Assembly: GCA_947378305.1 (NCBI GenBank)
Contig: CANCJJ010000006.1
Location: 50,813-114,812, forward strand
Direction of reading: 5' to 3'
Length of the DNA stretch: 64,000 bases
Source: Phenylobacterium aquaticum
GTDB lineage: Bacteria; Pseudomonadota; Alphaproteobacteria; Caulobacterales; Caulobacteraceae
In this document: piece after piece, positions 19,301 through 27,954 of the stretch
How positions within the stretch are numbered: the stretch's first letter is position 1
Layout: each line of letters starts with the position of its first letter
The notes under the pieces: model-generated
Seen by the model: only the letters and a program-made list of their open reading frames with translations
Database searches by the model: none
Told to the model about the DNA's origin: nothing
Made by a program: the position numbers and the translations under genes

Positions 19301-19981
19301 ATGAGCCTGCAGGGAACCATGACCTCAATGCCCATGAGCGATGGGGCATCAATCGGTGTCTATCACGTCCAGCCCACAGGTCCGCGGCGCGGCGGTCTGG
19401 TGCTGATCCAGGAGATTTTCGGGGTCACGGAACATATTCGCGAACAGTGTGATGGCTATGCGGCCGATGGCTACGAGGTGCTTGCGCCCGCGCTCTATGA
19501 TCGGGTGGCTCCAGATTTTCAGGCGACCTATTCGCCAGAGGATATCCAGAAGGCCATGAAGGTCGCGCGGGAACTACACGACTTCCAGCAGGCTCTGAAG
19601 GATGTTCAGACCTGTATCGATGCCCTTAAAGACAAGGGCCCTGTCTTCATGACAGGCTATTGCTATGGCGGGTCCGTAAGCTGGGCCATGGCCTGTCGTT
19701 CCCCTGACCTTGCGGCGGCCTCGGGCTATTATGGCGGCATGATCCCGAGCATGGCCGACCAGACCCCCAAATGCCCGACCATCCTGCATTTCGGACGCCA
19801 CGATCACGGAATTCCCATGGACTCGGTGGAGGCCCTGGCGGCCAAGCACCCTGAAGTCCCGGTGCATGTCTACGAGGCTGGACATGGCTTTCAGTCCGAT
19901 CGGCGGGCCGATTATCATCCGGAAAGTGCCCGTCTGGCCCGGGAAAGGACCCTGGCACTCTTTCAGGCCAATGGCGGCTAG
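19301..19981 (+). CDS. Dienelactone hydrolase family protein
   Basis: A 226-residue alpha/beta hydrolase. The nucleophile is a cysteine in GYCYGGS (C121), and the remaining triad members fit D168 in FGRHDHGIP and H195 in GHGF, the pattern of carboxymethylenebutenolidase. VLIQEIFGV with its glutamate is also typical. It could open dienelactones from aromatic breakdown, but no other aromatic-pathway gene is nearby, so the physiological substrate is open. The ATG at 19301 has GGGAGA upstream. aroC begins 15 bases after the stop. Confidence 0.92.
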   Translation: MSLQGTMTSMPMSDGASIGVYHVQPTGPRRGGLVLIQEIFGVTEHIREQCDGYAADGYEVLAPALYDRVAPDFQATYSPEDIQKAMKVARELHDFQQALKDVQTCIDALKDKGPVFMTGYCYGGSVSWAMACRSPDLAAASGYYGGMIPSMADQTPKCPTILHFGRHDHGIPMDSVEALAAKHPEVPVHVYEAGHGFQSDRRADYHPESARLARERTLALFQANGG

Positions 19982-19996
19982 GCTAAGACACTTCAC

Positions 19997-21127
19997 ATGT
20001 CCCACAATACCTTCGGCCATCTGTTTCGCGTAACCACCTGGGGCGAGAGCCATGGGCCGGCCCTGGGCTGTGTGGTGGACGGGTGTCCTCCGGGCCTGTC
20101 TCTTACTTCCGAGGATATTCAGACCTGGCTTGACCAGCGCCGTCCCGGCCAGGGCAAGTTCGTCACCCAGCGGCAGGAACCGGATGCGGTAAAGATCCTG
20201 TCCGGGGTGTTTGAAGATGCAAACAGCGGCGGCCAGGTGACGACGGGAACCCCGATTTCCCTGATGATCGACAATCTGGATCAGCGCAGCCGGGACTATT
20301 CCGAGATTGCCCAGGCCTTCCGGCCCGGCCATGCCGACTATGCCTATTTCGCCAAGTATGGCGTGCGGGATTATCGCGGCGGCGGGCGGGCTTCGGCGCG
20401 GGAGACGGCGGCCCGGGTGGCCGCAGGGGCGATTGCCCGGAAGGTGCTCGACGGCGTCACCCTGCGGGCCGCGGTCGTCCAGATCGGCCCGCATGCCATT
20501 GATCGGTCGCGGTTTGACTGGGACCAGAGGCTGGAAAACCCCTTCTGGGCTCCGGACGCAGGCATAGTGCCGGTCTGGGAGGCGCACCTGGAAGCCGTTC
20601 GAAAGGCGGGCTCGTCGACCGGGGCCATTGTCGAAGTCGAGGCGCTTGGCGTCCCTGCCGGATGGGGTGCCCCCATCTATGGCAAGCTGGATGCGGAACT
20701 GGCGGCGGCCCTGATGTCGATTAATGCCGCCAAGGGCGTGGAAATTGGGGCGGGTTTTGCCTCTGCAGCCCTGTCTGGCGAGGAGAATGCCGACGAAATG
20801 CGGATGGGCGAGGATGGGCCGGTTTTCCTGTCCAACCAGGCCGGAGGCGTGTTGGGCGGCATGTCCACAGGCCAGCCTGTAACCGCCCGGGTCGCCTTCA
20901 AGCCGACCTCGTCAATCCTGTCCCTGCGCCGGAGCCTCAATGAGGCGGGCGAGGAAATTGATTTGCGGACCAAGGGGCGTCATGACCCTTGCGTCGGTAT
21001 TCGGGCGGTTCCGGTGGTCGAGGCCATGATGGCCTGTGTCCTCGCCGATGCCTGGCTGCGTCACCGTGGCCAGACGGGTGGAGGAGCCTTCCTGCCCGGC
21101 AATCGTACCGACCGGCAGGGCATCTAG
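19997..21127 (+). CDS. aroC: Chorismate synthase
   Basis: A 376-residue enzyme forming chorismate from 5-enolpyruvylshikimate 3-phosphate with reduced FMN, the last shared step of aromatic amino acid synthesis. Signatures: [20 protein letters not shown] (signature 1), [14 protein letters not shown] with [13 protein letters not shown] (signature 2), and [17 protein letters not shown] (signature 3). Full length. The dienelactone hydrolase directly upstream may share the transcript. Confidence 0.97.
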   Translation: MSHNTFGHLFRVTTWGESHGPALGCVVDGCPPGLSLTSEDIQTWLDQRRPGQGKFVTQRQEPDAVKILSGVFEDANSGGQVTTGTPISLMIDNLDQRSRDYSEIAQAFRPGHADYAYFAKYGVRDYRGGGRASARETAARVAAGAIARKVLDGVTLRAAVVQIGPHAIDRSRFDWDQRLENPFWAPDAGIVPVWEAHLEAVRKAGSSTGAIVEVEALGVPAGWGAPIYGKLDAELAAALMSINAAKGVEIGAGFASAALSGEENADEMRMGEDGPVFLSNQAGGVLGGMSTGQPVTARVAFKPTSSILSLRRSLNEAGEEIDLRTKGRHDPCVGIRAVPVVEAMMACVLADAWLRHRGQTGGGAFLPGNRTDRQGI

Positions 21128-21155
21128 TTTCGGTTCCGACTTGTCGGAGTCGGCA

Positions 21156-21530
21156 CTAGCCCAGGATCAGGCTGCAGCTTTCGCCCAGGGTCGGACGGGA
21201 GACCACGATCCGGCTCAGGGTCGGAAAGGTCAGTTTCAGCCGCTCAGCAAAATAAATGCACAGGTGCTCAAGGGTCGGCCGCTCAAGGCCCGGCTTTTCG
21301 TTCAGCAGGCCATGATCCAGCTCGCCCGCAATCTCGCGCAGGGCCCGGTCCAGATCGCCCAGGTCTGCCACCCAGCCGACGGGTTCCGTCGTGGGGCCCG
21401 AGACACTGGCCTCGACCCGGAAGGAGTGGCCATGCAGGCGCGTGTAAGGGCTGTCCGCTGGACCTTCCGCCAGATAGTGGGCCGCATCAAAGCTGGCGGA
21501 CTTGGTGATTTCAAATCGTGACGTGGTCAT
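21156..21530 (-). CDS. queD: 6-carboxy-5,6,7,8-tetrahydropterin synthase, cysteine-shifted variant
   Basis: A 124-residue PTPS-fold protein that should turn 7,8-dihydroneopterin triphosphate into 6-carboxytetrahydropterin, the first dedicated step to queuosine. The three zinc histidines are present (H18 in FDAAH, H33 and H35 in RLHGHSF), as is the LDH (H73) and the late glutamate (E117). The usual catalytic cysteine just before RLHGHSF is absent: Y29-T30 stand there. Cysteines are found instead at C91 and C119. Last gene of the minus-strand queC-queE-queD operon, 28 bases after queE. Confidence 0.9.
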   Translation of the reverse strand: MTTSRFEITKSASFDAAHYLAEGPADSPYTRLHGHSFRVEASVSGPTTEPVGWVADLGDLDRALREIAGELDHGLLNEKPGLERPTLEHLCIYFAERLKLTFPTLSRIVVSRPTLGESCSLILG

Positions 21531-21558
21531 GGGGAACAGGTGTTGCCGGAACGGCAGC

Positions 21559-22191
21559 TCAGGGGATTCCGAGGGTCTTGTGCGTTTGGACGCTTAAACG
21601 CCAGAGCGGGTGCTGAAGGCAATAGGCGATTGCAGCCTGGGTGCTGGCCTCCCGGTCCGGACCATCCAGGGGCTGGAGGGAATACCGCTCGAAGTTCCAG
21701 TCTTCAAACCGGGCGGGATCCACGCCGGGCTGGGGGAAGACCAGTTTCAGTTCCTGACCGGATCGCTGGACCACCGGGGCCTGGGCCTTGGGGCTGACGC
21801 AGATCCAGTCAATGCCGGGAGGGGCTTCGAGGGTTCCGTTGGTTTCCAGGGCAATGGCAAATCCAGCCTTCTGCAGGGCCTCGACGAGGCCGGTATCAAC
21901 CTGAAGCAAGGGCTCGCCCCCAGTCAGCACGACCAGCCGGTTATCGGGGCCGCCGGTCCAGGCCGCAGCTATGGCCTCAGTGAGGGCCTCTGGCGTGGCA
22001 AAGCGGCCGCCACCGGTGCCGTTCATGCCGACGAAATCCGTATCGCAGAAATTGCAGACTGCGCTCGCCCGGTCTTCCTCCCGACCCGACCAGAGGTTAC
22101 AGCCAGAAAACCGGCAGAAGACGGCCGCCCGGCCCGCCTGGCCGCCTTCGCCCTGGAGGGTCAGGAAGATTTCCTTGACCGCATAGCTCAT
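21559..22191 (-). CDS. queE: 7-carboxy-7-deazaguanine synthase
   Basis: A 210-residue radical SAM enzyme that contracts 6-carboxytetrahydropterin to 7-carboxy-7-deazaguanine. The cluster-binding cysteines follow the variant spacing C-x14-C-x2-C, from SGCNLWSG through [12 protein letters not shown], typical of this QueE class. [10 protein letters not shown] and LETNGTL are further SAM and substrate contacts. The start at 22191 overlaps the queC stop by ATGA; a longer reading ([10 protein letters not shown]) lies inside queC. Coupled with queC and queD. Confidence 0.94.
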   Translation of the reverse strand: MSYAVKEIFLTLQGEGGQAGRAAVFCRFSGCNLWSGREEDRASAVCNFCDTDFVGMNGTGGGRFATPEALTEAIAAAWTGGPDNRLVVLTGGEPLLQVDTGLVEALQKAGFAIALETNGTLEAPPGIDWICVSPKAQAPVVQRSGQELKLVFPQPGVDPARFEDWNFERYSLQPLDGPDREASTQAAIAYCLQHPLWRLSVQTHKTLGIP

Positions 22192-22910
22192 GGCGCAACA
22201 TCCGGAGAGCCCGCAGCAATCCATTCGGAATAACCGCGAGCGCGCAGGTCACAGGCCGGGCAGTCCCCGCAGCCATGGCCCCAGGGGTGGCGGTCACCGC
22301 GAAGGCCGCGGTAGCAGGTGTGGCTGTCTTCCAGAATGAGGTTCACCAGGTCAGGGCCGCCGAGGGATTGGGCCAGCCCCCAGGTCTCGGCCTTGGTCAG
22401 CCACATGAGCGGGGTTTCGATCCGGAAGGTCTGGGCCATGCCAAGATTAAGAGCGATTTCAAGGGCATCGAGGCTTTCGCGTCGGCAATCCGGATAGCCG
22501 GAAAAGTCGGTTTCACACATGCCGCCCACGAGACTCTCCAGCCCCCGGCGGTCGGCCAGGGCGGCGGCATAGGTCAGAAAGACCAGGTTCCGGCCGGGAA
22601 CATAGGTGTTGGGAAGGCCTTTTTCACCCATTTCAAACGCACGAGTCTCGGTCAGGGCGGTCTCGCCAATCGCGCCAAACCCGTGCATTTCCAGTATGTG
22701 ATCGGTACCCAGACGGCCCGCCCAGGCGGGGAATTTTTCCACGAACCCGGCCCGGAGAATTTCGCGCTGCACCAGCTCCACAGAGTGGCGCTGGCCGTAG
22801 TCAAAGCCCACTGTTTCGACATGGTCATAGCGCGCCAGGGCCCAGGCCAGGCAGACGCTGGAATCCTGGCCGCCGGAAAACAGCACAAGGGCGCGGGACG
22901 GGTTGCTCAT
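22188..22910 (-). CDS. queC: 7-cyano-7-deazaguanine (preQ0) synthase
   Basis: A 240-residue ATP-dependent enzyme making preQ0 from 7-carboxy-7-deazaguanine and ammonia. The PP-loop [14 protein letters not shown] is at the N-terminus and a zinc site near the C-terminus uses four cysteines (CYRG, then HGCGDCPAC). [10 protein letters not shown] is typical. With queE and queD it supplies preQ0; the later genes queF, tgt and queA are not in the window. The start lies 57 bases after the emrA-like stop on the same strand, so read-through from the efflux operon is possible. Confidence 0.95.
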   Translation of the reverse strand: MSNPSRALVLFSGGQDSSVCLAWALARYDHVETVGFDYGQRHSVELVQREILRAGFVEKFPAWAGRLGTDHILEMHGFGAIGETALTETRAFEMGEKGLPNTYVPGRNLVFLTYAAALADRRGLESLVGGMCETDFSGYPDCRRESLDALEIALNLGMAQTFRIETPLMWLTKAETWGLAQSLGGPDLVNLILEDSHTCYRGLRGDRHPWGHGCGDCPACDLRARGYSEWIAAGSPDVAP

Positions 22911-22967
22911 GACCCACCTATGCGCGATGGCGGCGATTTCCGAAAGGGACTCCTGGAAGGCGGGGGC

Positions 22968-24062
22968 CTATTTCAGGTCGACTGTGACCTTGGCCGACAG
23001 GCCCGGGCGAAGCCGCGACAAGTCTGGCTGGCCAGGATCAAAGGTCAGGCGAACCGGAACGCGCTGAACAATCTTGGTGAAGTTGCCGGAGCCCGGCTCA
23101 AAGGGCAGGAGGGCAAATTCCGAGCCGGATCCCGGGGCAAAGCTCTGCACATGGGCCTTCAGCTTGACGCCAGCCAGGGCATCGACCCTGACGGTTGCCG
23201 ACTGGCCGACCAACATCCGGGCGGTCTGGGTTTCCTTGAAGTTGGCGACAATATGCAGCTCATTTTCCGGGACGAGGGTCAGCAGGCGCATGCCCGGCTG
23301 AACATAATCTCCCGGATTGGCCTGACGGTCCCCGACAATGCCGGCGATGGGCGCGCGCACAGTGGTGTGGTCGGCATCCTGGCGCGCCAGGTCGAGATTG
23401 GCCCGGGCCTTGTCCAGTTGCGCCTCACCGGCCTTCAGACTGGCCTCCAGTTCATGGCGTCTTTGATCGGTGACGATGGACTGGTCCCGGCTGACTGTCA
23501 GGGCAGCGTGGCTGCGCTCTGCGGCGGCCTCGGCAGAGGCGGCGTCGGCCTTGACCTTCTCGGCATCGCGCCGGGTGACAATCCCGCCGCTGACCAGGGC
23601 GTCATATCGCTTTTCATCCGCCCGGGCGCGGGCCGCCTGGGCCTCGGTCGCCCGGATGTCGGTCTCGGCCTGACGGATGGTGGCGCGGGCCAGATCCTGT
23701 TCCTTGGCCCAGCGGCCCAAGGCCCCCTCGGCGGCAGCGACCTGGGCCTGGGCCAGGGCGAGATCACCTTCGGCCCCGGCAACCCGGGCCAGATATTCTG
23801 CCGGGTCAAGGCGCAGCAGGACCTGGCCTGCCTTGACCGACTGGTTATCCGCCACGAGGACCTCGGCCACCTGACCCTTGACCCGGGCGGCCACCGCGCT
23901 CCGGTCGCTCTTGAGGTAGGCATTGTCGGTCGAGACCGACCGGGGCGGCGCGCGCAGGATCAGAAGGCCACCGACAATGGCCAGGCCAGCCAGGGCAAGT
24001 ACCACCATGACGCGGGGCGAAAGGCGTCGCGGGCTGGCGGTAGGGGGCAGGGGCTGGGTCAA
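22968..24062 (-). CDS. HlyD/EmrA family membrane fusion protein
   Basis: A 364-residue periplasmic adaptor. After a cytoplasmic Pro-rich start comes one membrane helix (about 18-40), then the EmrA pattern STDNAYLKSDRSAVAARVKGQVAEV, a lipoyl half (VKAGQVLLRLDPAEY), a long Ala/Arg/Glu-rich coiled coil (about 100-210), the second lipoyl half (TTVRAPIAGIVGDR) and a beta-barrel. It links an inner-membrane pump to an outer-membrane channel. The pump gene emrB lies divergently on the other side of tetR, so the three form one efflux locus. No TolC gene is present here. Confidence 0.92.
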   Translation of the reverse strand: MTQPLPPTASPRRLSPRVMVVLALAGLAIVGGLLILRAPPRSVSTDNAYLKSDRSAVAARVKGQVAEVLVADNQSVKAGQVLLRLDPAEYLARVAGAEGDLALAQAQVAAAEGALGRWAKEQDLARATIRQAETDIRATEAQAARARADEKRYDALVSGGIVTRRDAEKVKADAASAEAAAERSHAALTVSRDQSIVTDQRRHELEASLKAGEAQLDKARANLDLARQDADHTTVRAPIAGIVGDRQANPGDYVQPGMRLLTLVPENELHIVANFKETQTARMLVGQSATVRVDALAGVKLKAHVQSFAPGSGSEFALLPFEPGSGNFTKIVQRVPVRLTFDPGQPDLSRLRPGLSAKVTVDLK

Positions 24063-24075
24063 CCGTTAATCTCCG

Positions 24076-24663
24076 TCAGGTCGGCAAGTTGAAGCGAGCC
24101 TTCAGGCTGGCCCGGCACTGGGATAAAATCTGGTCGGACAGGCCAGGCTCCGCGACGGACCGGGACAGGCTGAGCGCCCCCACCATTTCCGCGAGAATGG
24201 AGGCGGCCTTGGCCTCAAGCTCAGAGGCCTGGGTGTCGCCCAGACAGTCTACGAGTCGGTCAATCATCCGGCGCAGTCCCGCTTCATAGACGGCCCGCAC
24301 CGCCGCACTCTGGCGGGGCAGGTCAGAGGCCAGGGCCACGAGGGGACAGCCACGCTCGGGATGATCCCTGTGTTCCGGCGAAAGATAGTGGTCGATCAAC
24401 CCGCCCAGGCGCGCCGCGCCCGGGGCGTCAGGGCCTGCGTCCAGAAACCGCTGGTCAAGGCTTGCGAATGCCGCTTCAAGGGCGGCCAGCATCAGGGCTT
24501 CACGAGACCTGAAATGGGCATAGAACCCGCCATGGGTCAGGCCCGCGTCATTCATGACCTCGGAAATTCCGAAGCCCGACGAGCCGTGCAACCTCAAGGC
24601 CCTTGCCGCCGAGGCAACAATCCTGGCCCGGGTTTCCTGACGATGGTTTTGGCTATAGCGCAG
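24076..24663 (-). CDS. TetR/AcrR family transcriptional regulator (CTG start)
   Basis: A 195-residue regulator. Reading from the CTG at 24663 gives the full helix-turn-helix domain: (M)RYSQNHRQETRARIVASAARALR, then GFGISEVMNDAGLTHGGFYAHF. The only downstream start, a TTG at 24597, would cut off helix 1, and an in-frame stop sits four codons upstream of the CTG, so CTG is the only start that keeps the whole domain. GTGAG lies upstream as a weak ribosome site. The ligand domain has GCPLVALASDLPR, common in regulators of this subgroup. It probably represses the emrA/emrB genes through the operator at 24681-24702. Confidence 0.87.
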   Translation of the reverse strand: MRYSQNHRQETRARIVASAARALRLHGSSGFGISEVMNDAGLTHGGFYAHFRSREALMLAALEAAFASLDQRFLDAGPDAPGAARLGGLIDHYLSPEHRDHPERGCPLVALASDLPRQSAAVRAVYEAGLRRMIDRLVDCLGDTQASELEAKAASILAEMVGALSLSRSVAEPGLSDQILSQCRASLKARFNLPT

Positions 24664-24680
24664 GGGGCAATCTCACTTTA

Positions 24681-24702
24681 TATGACGCTCATAATACTAT
24701 GA
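24681..24702. promoter_or_regulatory. Candidate TetR operator: three alternating TATGA/TCATA half-sites
   Basis: The 55-base gap between divergent tetR and emrB holds TATGA (24681-24685), CGC, TCATA (24689-24693), ATAC, TATGA (24698-24702). Each neighbouring pair is a perfect inverted repeat, so two overlapping dyads share the middle half-site. The place, between two divergent starts, fits a repressor site controlling both genes. Confidence 0.6.
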
Positions 24703-24718
24703 TTGAGGCGGCGCAAGC

Positions 24719-26296
24719 GTGACCCAGAGCGACACGACAAACCCGGCCGCGCGCTATAGTGACCGCCGCAAGATGGCGATCTTTGCGGTCATGGCCTTTG
24801 GTCAGTTCATGGCCCTCCTGGACATTCAGATCGTCGCCGCCTCGCTGGGGTCGATCCAGGCGGGCCTGTCGGCCGGGCCGGATGAAATCGCCTGGGTCCA
24901 GACGGCCTATCTGATGGCCGAAATCGTCATGATTCCGCTGGCGGCCTTCCTCTCGCAGGCCATTTCCACCCGCTGGTTGTTTACGGCTTCGGCGGCCCTG
25001 TTCACCGTGGCCAGCCTGATGTGCGGCCTGGCCTGGGACATTAATTCCATGATCGCCTTCCGCGCCCTCCAGGGATTTGTCGGCGGGGCCATGATCCCGA
25101 CCGTCTTTGCCACGGGCTACATGATTTTCGAGGGTCCCAAGCGGGCCATGGTTCCGGCCATTCTGGGGGTGGTGTCGACCCTGGCCCCGACCCTGGGCCC
25201 CAGTGTGGGCGGCTGGATCACCGATGTGGCGGACTGGCGCTGGATCTTCTTCATCAACCTGGTGCCAGGCCTGGGGATTGCCGCCATATTGCCCTTCATC
25301 GGCAAGGTCGATGAGGCCCAGCCCGCCATGCTCAAGCAGATTGACTGGCTGCATGTGGCCTCCCTGGCGATTTTTCTGGGCGGGCTGCAATTCGTGCTCG
25401 AAGAGGGGCCGCGCCACGAATGGTTCACCGATGTGGGGATACAGTCGGCGGCCTGGCTGTCCTTTGTGGGGGCCGTGGTGTTTTTCGAGCGCAGCTTCTT
25501 CTCGAAAATGCCCGTGCTGAAACTGACCCCCTTTCGCCATCCGACCTTTACCCTGGCCTGTGTTCTGAACCTGGTCATAGGCCTGGGCCTCTATGGGGCG
25601 ACCTATCTCATGCCGGTCTTTCTGGGACGGGTGCGCGGGTTTTCATCCCTGCAGATTGGCGGGACGGTCTTTGTGGCGGGGCTCACCATGGCCCTTGCCG
25701 CCCCCATCGCAGCCCGGCTGTCGACCCGGGTGGACAATCGCTATGTCCTGGGCGCGGGGCTGAGCATATTTGCGCTTGGCCTGTGGTTGATCTCCCACCT
25801 CACCGCCCAGTGGGGATTTGCCGAGCTCTTCATTCCCCAGTGTGTGCGCGGCTTTGCCATTCTGCTCTGCATAGTGCCCTCGGTGGGCATGGCCATGGGC
25901 GGCGTGGCCCCGAGCGAGCTTCGCTATGCGTCGGGCCTGTTCAACCTGATGCGCAATCTGGGCGGGGCCTTCGGGATTGCCGTGATCAATACCCTGCTGG
26001 GGGACTTTACCCGCCTGCACGTGCTCAAGCTCAGTGAAGCCATGGGCCACACGCCAGACCATGCGAAGTCGGTCTTTGCCGGACTGTCGGCCTTTGTCTC
26101 GGAATTTACCCCCGACCCCGGCCATGCCACCGAACTGGCCCAGTCCTTCATGGCCCGCATGGTGGGGCGCGAGGCCCTGACCCTGGCCTTTGATGACGTC
26201 TTCCGGCTCATGGCCCTGTGCTTTGTCCTGGCCCTGGTCATTGTGCCCTTCTGCAAGCCGCCACCTGCGAACGCACCGCCGGTCTCTGAACACTAG
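24719..26296 (+). CDS. EmrB/QacA (DHA2) family 14-helix MFS drug exporter
   Basis: A 525-residue proton-driven exporter with about 14 membrane helices. The DHA2 hallmark of helix 1 is seen as MAFGQFMALLDIQIVAASLGSIQ, followed by EIAWVQTAYLMAEIVMIPL and TLGPSVGGWI (antiporter motif C region). It pairs with the EmrA-type adaptor to expel hydrophobic compounds. GTG start at 24719, only 16 bases after the last operator half-site. A methyltransferase gene follows 51 bases later on the same strand. Confidence 0.93.
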   Translation: MTQSDTTNPAARYSDRRKMAIFAVMAFGQFMALLDIQIVAASLGSIQAGLSAGPDEIAWVQTAYLMAEIVMIPLAAFLSQAISTRWLFTASAALFTVASLMCGLAWDINSMIAFRALQGFVGGAMIPTVFATGYMIFEGPKRAMVPAILGVVSTLAPTLGPSVGGWITDVADWRWIFFINLVPGLGIAAILPFIGKVDEAQPAMLKQIDWLHVASLAIFLGGLQFVLEEGPRHEWFTDVGIQSAAWLSFVGAVVFFERSFFSKMPVLKLTPFRHPTFTLACVLNLVIGLGLYGATYLMPVFLGRVRGFSSLQIGGTVFVAGLTMALAAPIAARLSTRVDNRYVLGAGLSIFALGLWLISHLTAQWGFAELFIPQCVRGFAILLCIVPSVGMAMGGVAPSELRYASGLFNLMRNLGGAFGIAVINTLLGDFTRLHVLKLSEAMGHTPDHAKSVFAGLSAFVSEFTPDPGHATELAQSFMARMVGREALTLAFDDVFRLMALCFVLALVIVPFCKPPPANAPPVSEH

Positions 26297-26347
26297 ACGC
26301 CCGTCCGAGTCTGGGTGATGGTTCACCGGTGAAACCCGGAGGCCGTC

Positions 26348-26971
26348 ATGGGCAGTTTCTACGATCGACATATCCTGCCCAAACTTCTGTCTGCGGCCTG
26401 TGCCTCGCCGGGCATTATGGACCAGCGCGCCCGGGTCGTGCCCCTGGCGGAGGGCCGTGTGCTTGAGCTCGGCATAGGCATGGGGCTGAACCTCAACTTC
26501 TATGACCCGGCCAATGTGTCGGAGGTGGTGGGGGTTGATCCGGCACAGGCCCTGCGCACCCTGGCCATGGCTGCGCCGCGTCCGCCGGGATTGTCGGTCC
26601 GGGTCGAAGACGGCACCGCCGAGGCCCTGCCGTTTGAGGACAGGTCCTTTGATACCGTGGTCTGCACCTTTACCCTGTGCTCGGTCTGCACCCCCGCCGC
26701 CGCCCTGGCCGAGGCCCGCCGGGTGCTCAAGCCAAATGGCCGGTTCCTGTTTTGCGAACACGGTCTGGCCCCCGAGCGCGAGGTGGCCACCTGGCAAAGG
26801 CGGGTCGAGCCCCTCTGGAAGCGCCTGGCCGGAGGCTGTCACCTGACCCGCCCCGTCACCCCCGTCATTGAGGCCGCCGGCTTCAAGGTCGAATGGCAGG
26901 AACAAGCCTACCTGCCCAAGGCCCCGCGCATTGCCGGGTGGAATGAATGGGGCGCGGCGGGGGTTGGGTGA
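26348..26971 (+). CDS. Class I SAM-dependent methyltransferase
   Basis: A 207-residue methyltransferase with motif I VLELGIGMGLNLNFY, motif II GVDPAQALRTLA, and ALPFEDRSFDTVVCTFTLCSV, the usual ubiE/METTL7-like layout. The tail LWKRLAGGCHLTRPVTPVIEAAGF resembles the METTL7/phospholipid N-methyltransferase-like group. Substrate unknown. It lies 51 bases after emrB and may be cotranscribed; if so it could modify a substrate or membrane lipid linked to efflux (inference). Confidence 0.87.
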   Translation: MGSFYDRHILPKLLSAACASPGIMDQRARVVPLAEGRVLELGIGMGLNLNFYDPANVSEVVGVDPAQALRTLAMAAPRPPGLSVRVEDGTAEALPFEDRSFDTVVCTFTLCSVCTPAAALAEARRVLKPNGRFLFCEHGLAPEREVATWQRRVEPLWKRLAGGCHLTRPVTPVIEAAGFKVEWQEQAYLPKAPRIAGWNEWGAAGVG

Positions 26972-27031
26972 GGACAGCCGCTTTATTCCGGACGGACCGC
27001 CGGGACAAACCTTAAGCTTGGCCGAGGCCGA

Positions 27032-27547
27032 TCAGCTAAGTGGCACCAGATCGAGGGCGACCTTGATGCAGGCTTCATCTTTCTCGCCGCCTGGAGCCCC
27101 AGAGACGGCGAAGACGCCAAGAATTTCGCTGCCGCTCAAAATTGGAACCGCCCCTTGGCGCGCCATGCCGATGGCAGGGTCTGCCTTGATTTCATCGGCG
27201 AGCTTCGGGTCGGTCTTGACCCGGGCTGCGATCTCGCCAGAGGCGACCTTGTATTTAAGTACCGTGGCAACCTTTGTCCGGGCAATGCCTTGGGTCCGCA
27301 GGGCCGCGCCGTCCCCAGACAGCAGGACCACCGGGTCGCCAGCGGAATCGGTGATGAGTGCGGTGACCTTGTAACCCTTGGCGGCACAGGCGGTAACCGC
27401 GGCTTCAGCGGCCTTAAGGGAAGGGGTCAGGGCCGGCCCATTGGCACGCGGTGGTGCGGGAGCGGGTGCCGGGGGAGGGGTCTGTGCGAAGACAATACTA
27501 CCGCCGAAGCTAAGCAATACCGCTAACAGAAGGGGGCGTGTCATCAT
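27032..27547 (-). CDS. Secreted GlcG/HbpS family heme-binding-like protein
   Basis: A 171-residue protein with a signal peptide (TRPLLLAVLLSFGGSIVFA) and a Pro/Ala-rich linker, then a GlcG/HbpS domain (about 45-165): AAEAAVTACAAKGYKVTALITD, ARTKVATVLKY and the late GVFAVSGAPGGEKDEACIKVAL. Family members bind heme or corrinoid-like ligands or are of unknown role. Two adjacent ATGs (27547 and 27544) could start it. It stands alone between the methyltransferase and the tRNA gene. Confidence 0.86.
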   Translation of the reverse strand: MMTRPLLLAVLLSFGGSIVFAQTPPPAPAPAPPRANGPALTPSLKAAEAAVTACAAKGYKVTALITDSAGDPVVLLSGDGAALRTQGIARTKVATVLKYKVASGEIAARVKTDPKLADEIKADPAIGMARQGAVPILSGSEILGVFAVSGAPGGEKDEACIKVALDLVPLS

Positions 27548-27779
27548 GAGGTGGACCTTCAGCCTAGGTGATATCCATGCCTATAAGCTCGAAACATTCG
27601 TCTGCAAAGGCGCACGCAGAAGACCAGCTCTTACAGGGCAACGGGCTATAAAACCTAAGACGGCTGCCGGTTCTGCAATGAGCCTGAGCGTCTCCGAGGT
27701 GTTACCGCCGGATCATCGCGCCCATGAGCCCCACTTGATACAATAGCAGGTGCAGAGCGCATTGAGTCATCAAACCCCG

Positions 27780-27856
27780 TGGTAGCTGGGGGCGGGATCG
27801 AACCGCCGACCTGTGGGTTATGAATCCACCGCTCTAACCATCTGAGCTACCCAGCC
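27780..27856 (-). tRNA. tRNA-Met (CAT anticodon, elongator type)
   Basis: A 77-base cloverleaf on the minus strand beginning GGCTGGGTAGCTCAGATGG. The D-loop TAGCTCAG and GGTTAGAGC, anticodon loop TTCATAA (CAT), T-loop GGTTCGATCCC and encoded 3' CCA are all seen. The acceptor stem pairs GGCTGGG with CCCAGCT (first pair G-U). The last anticodon-stem pair is an A/C mismatch. Starting G-U, not the initiator's unpaired base, points to elongator Met; tRNA-Ile(CAT) is the alternative. Confidence 0.93.
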
Positions 27857-27881
27857 GCCGGGCCTTACGGCGAAGGGGCGG

Positions 27882-27910
27882 GTTATAGGGATTCATAATC
27901 AATCCTTCAA
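27882..27910 (-). promoter_or_regulatory. Candidate sigma-70 promoter of tRNA-Met
   Basis: Read on the minus strand, TTGAAG (27910-27905), a 17-base spacer and TATAAC (27887-27882) lie 25 bases upstream of the tRNA 5' end. Spacing is ideal. Confidence 0.55.
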
Positions 27911-27954
27911 GCGGCTTGGGAATGAGGCCGTGTCTTGCTAGGGTTGGCCCCGAT

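Noticed and set aside
21128..21155. Hairpin TCCGAC-TT-GTCGGA between aroC and queD
   Set aside because: Loop too small for the full stem and no T-run follows on either strand, so it is not called a terminator.
22275..24092. A 605-codon open frame on the plus strand opposite queC and the EmrA-type gene
   Set aside because: Low-complexity Gly/Gln-rich product and both minus-strand genes are secure; a shadow of codon bias.
27378..27746. Possible small gene between the GlcG-like gene and the tRNA
   Set aside because: The frame overlaps the signal-peptide region of the GlcG-like gene and shows no conserved-looking segment; the space appears to be non-coding.
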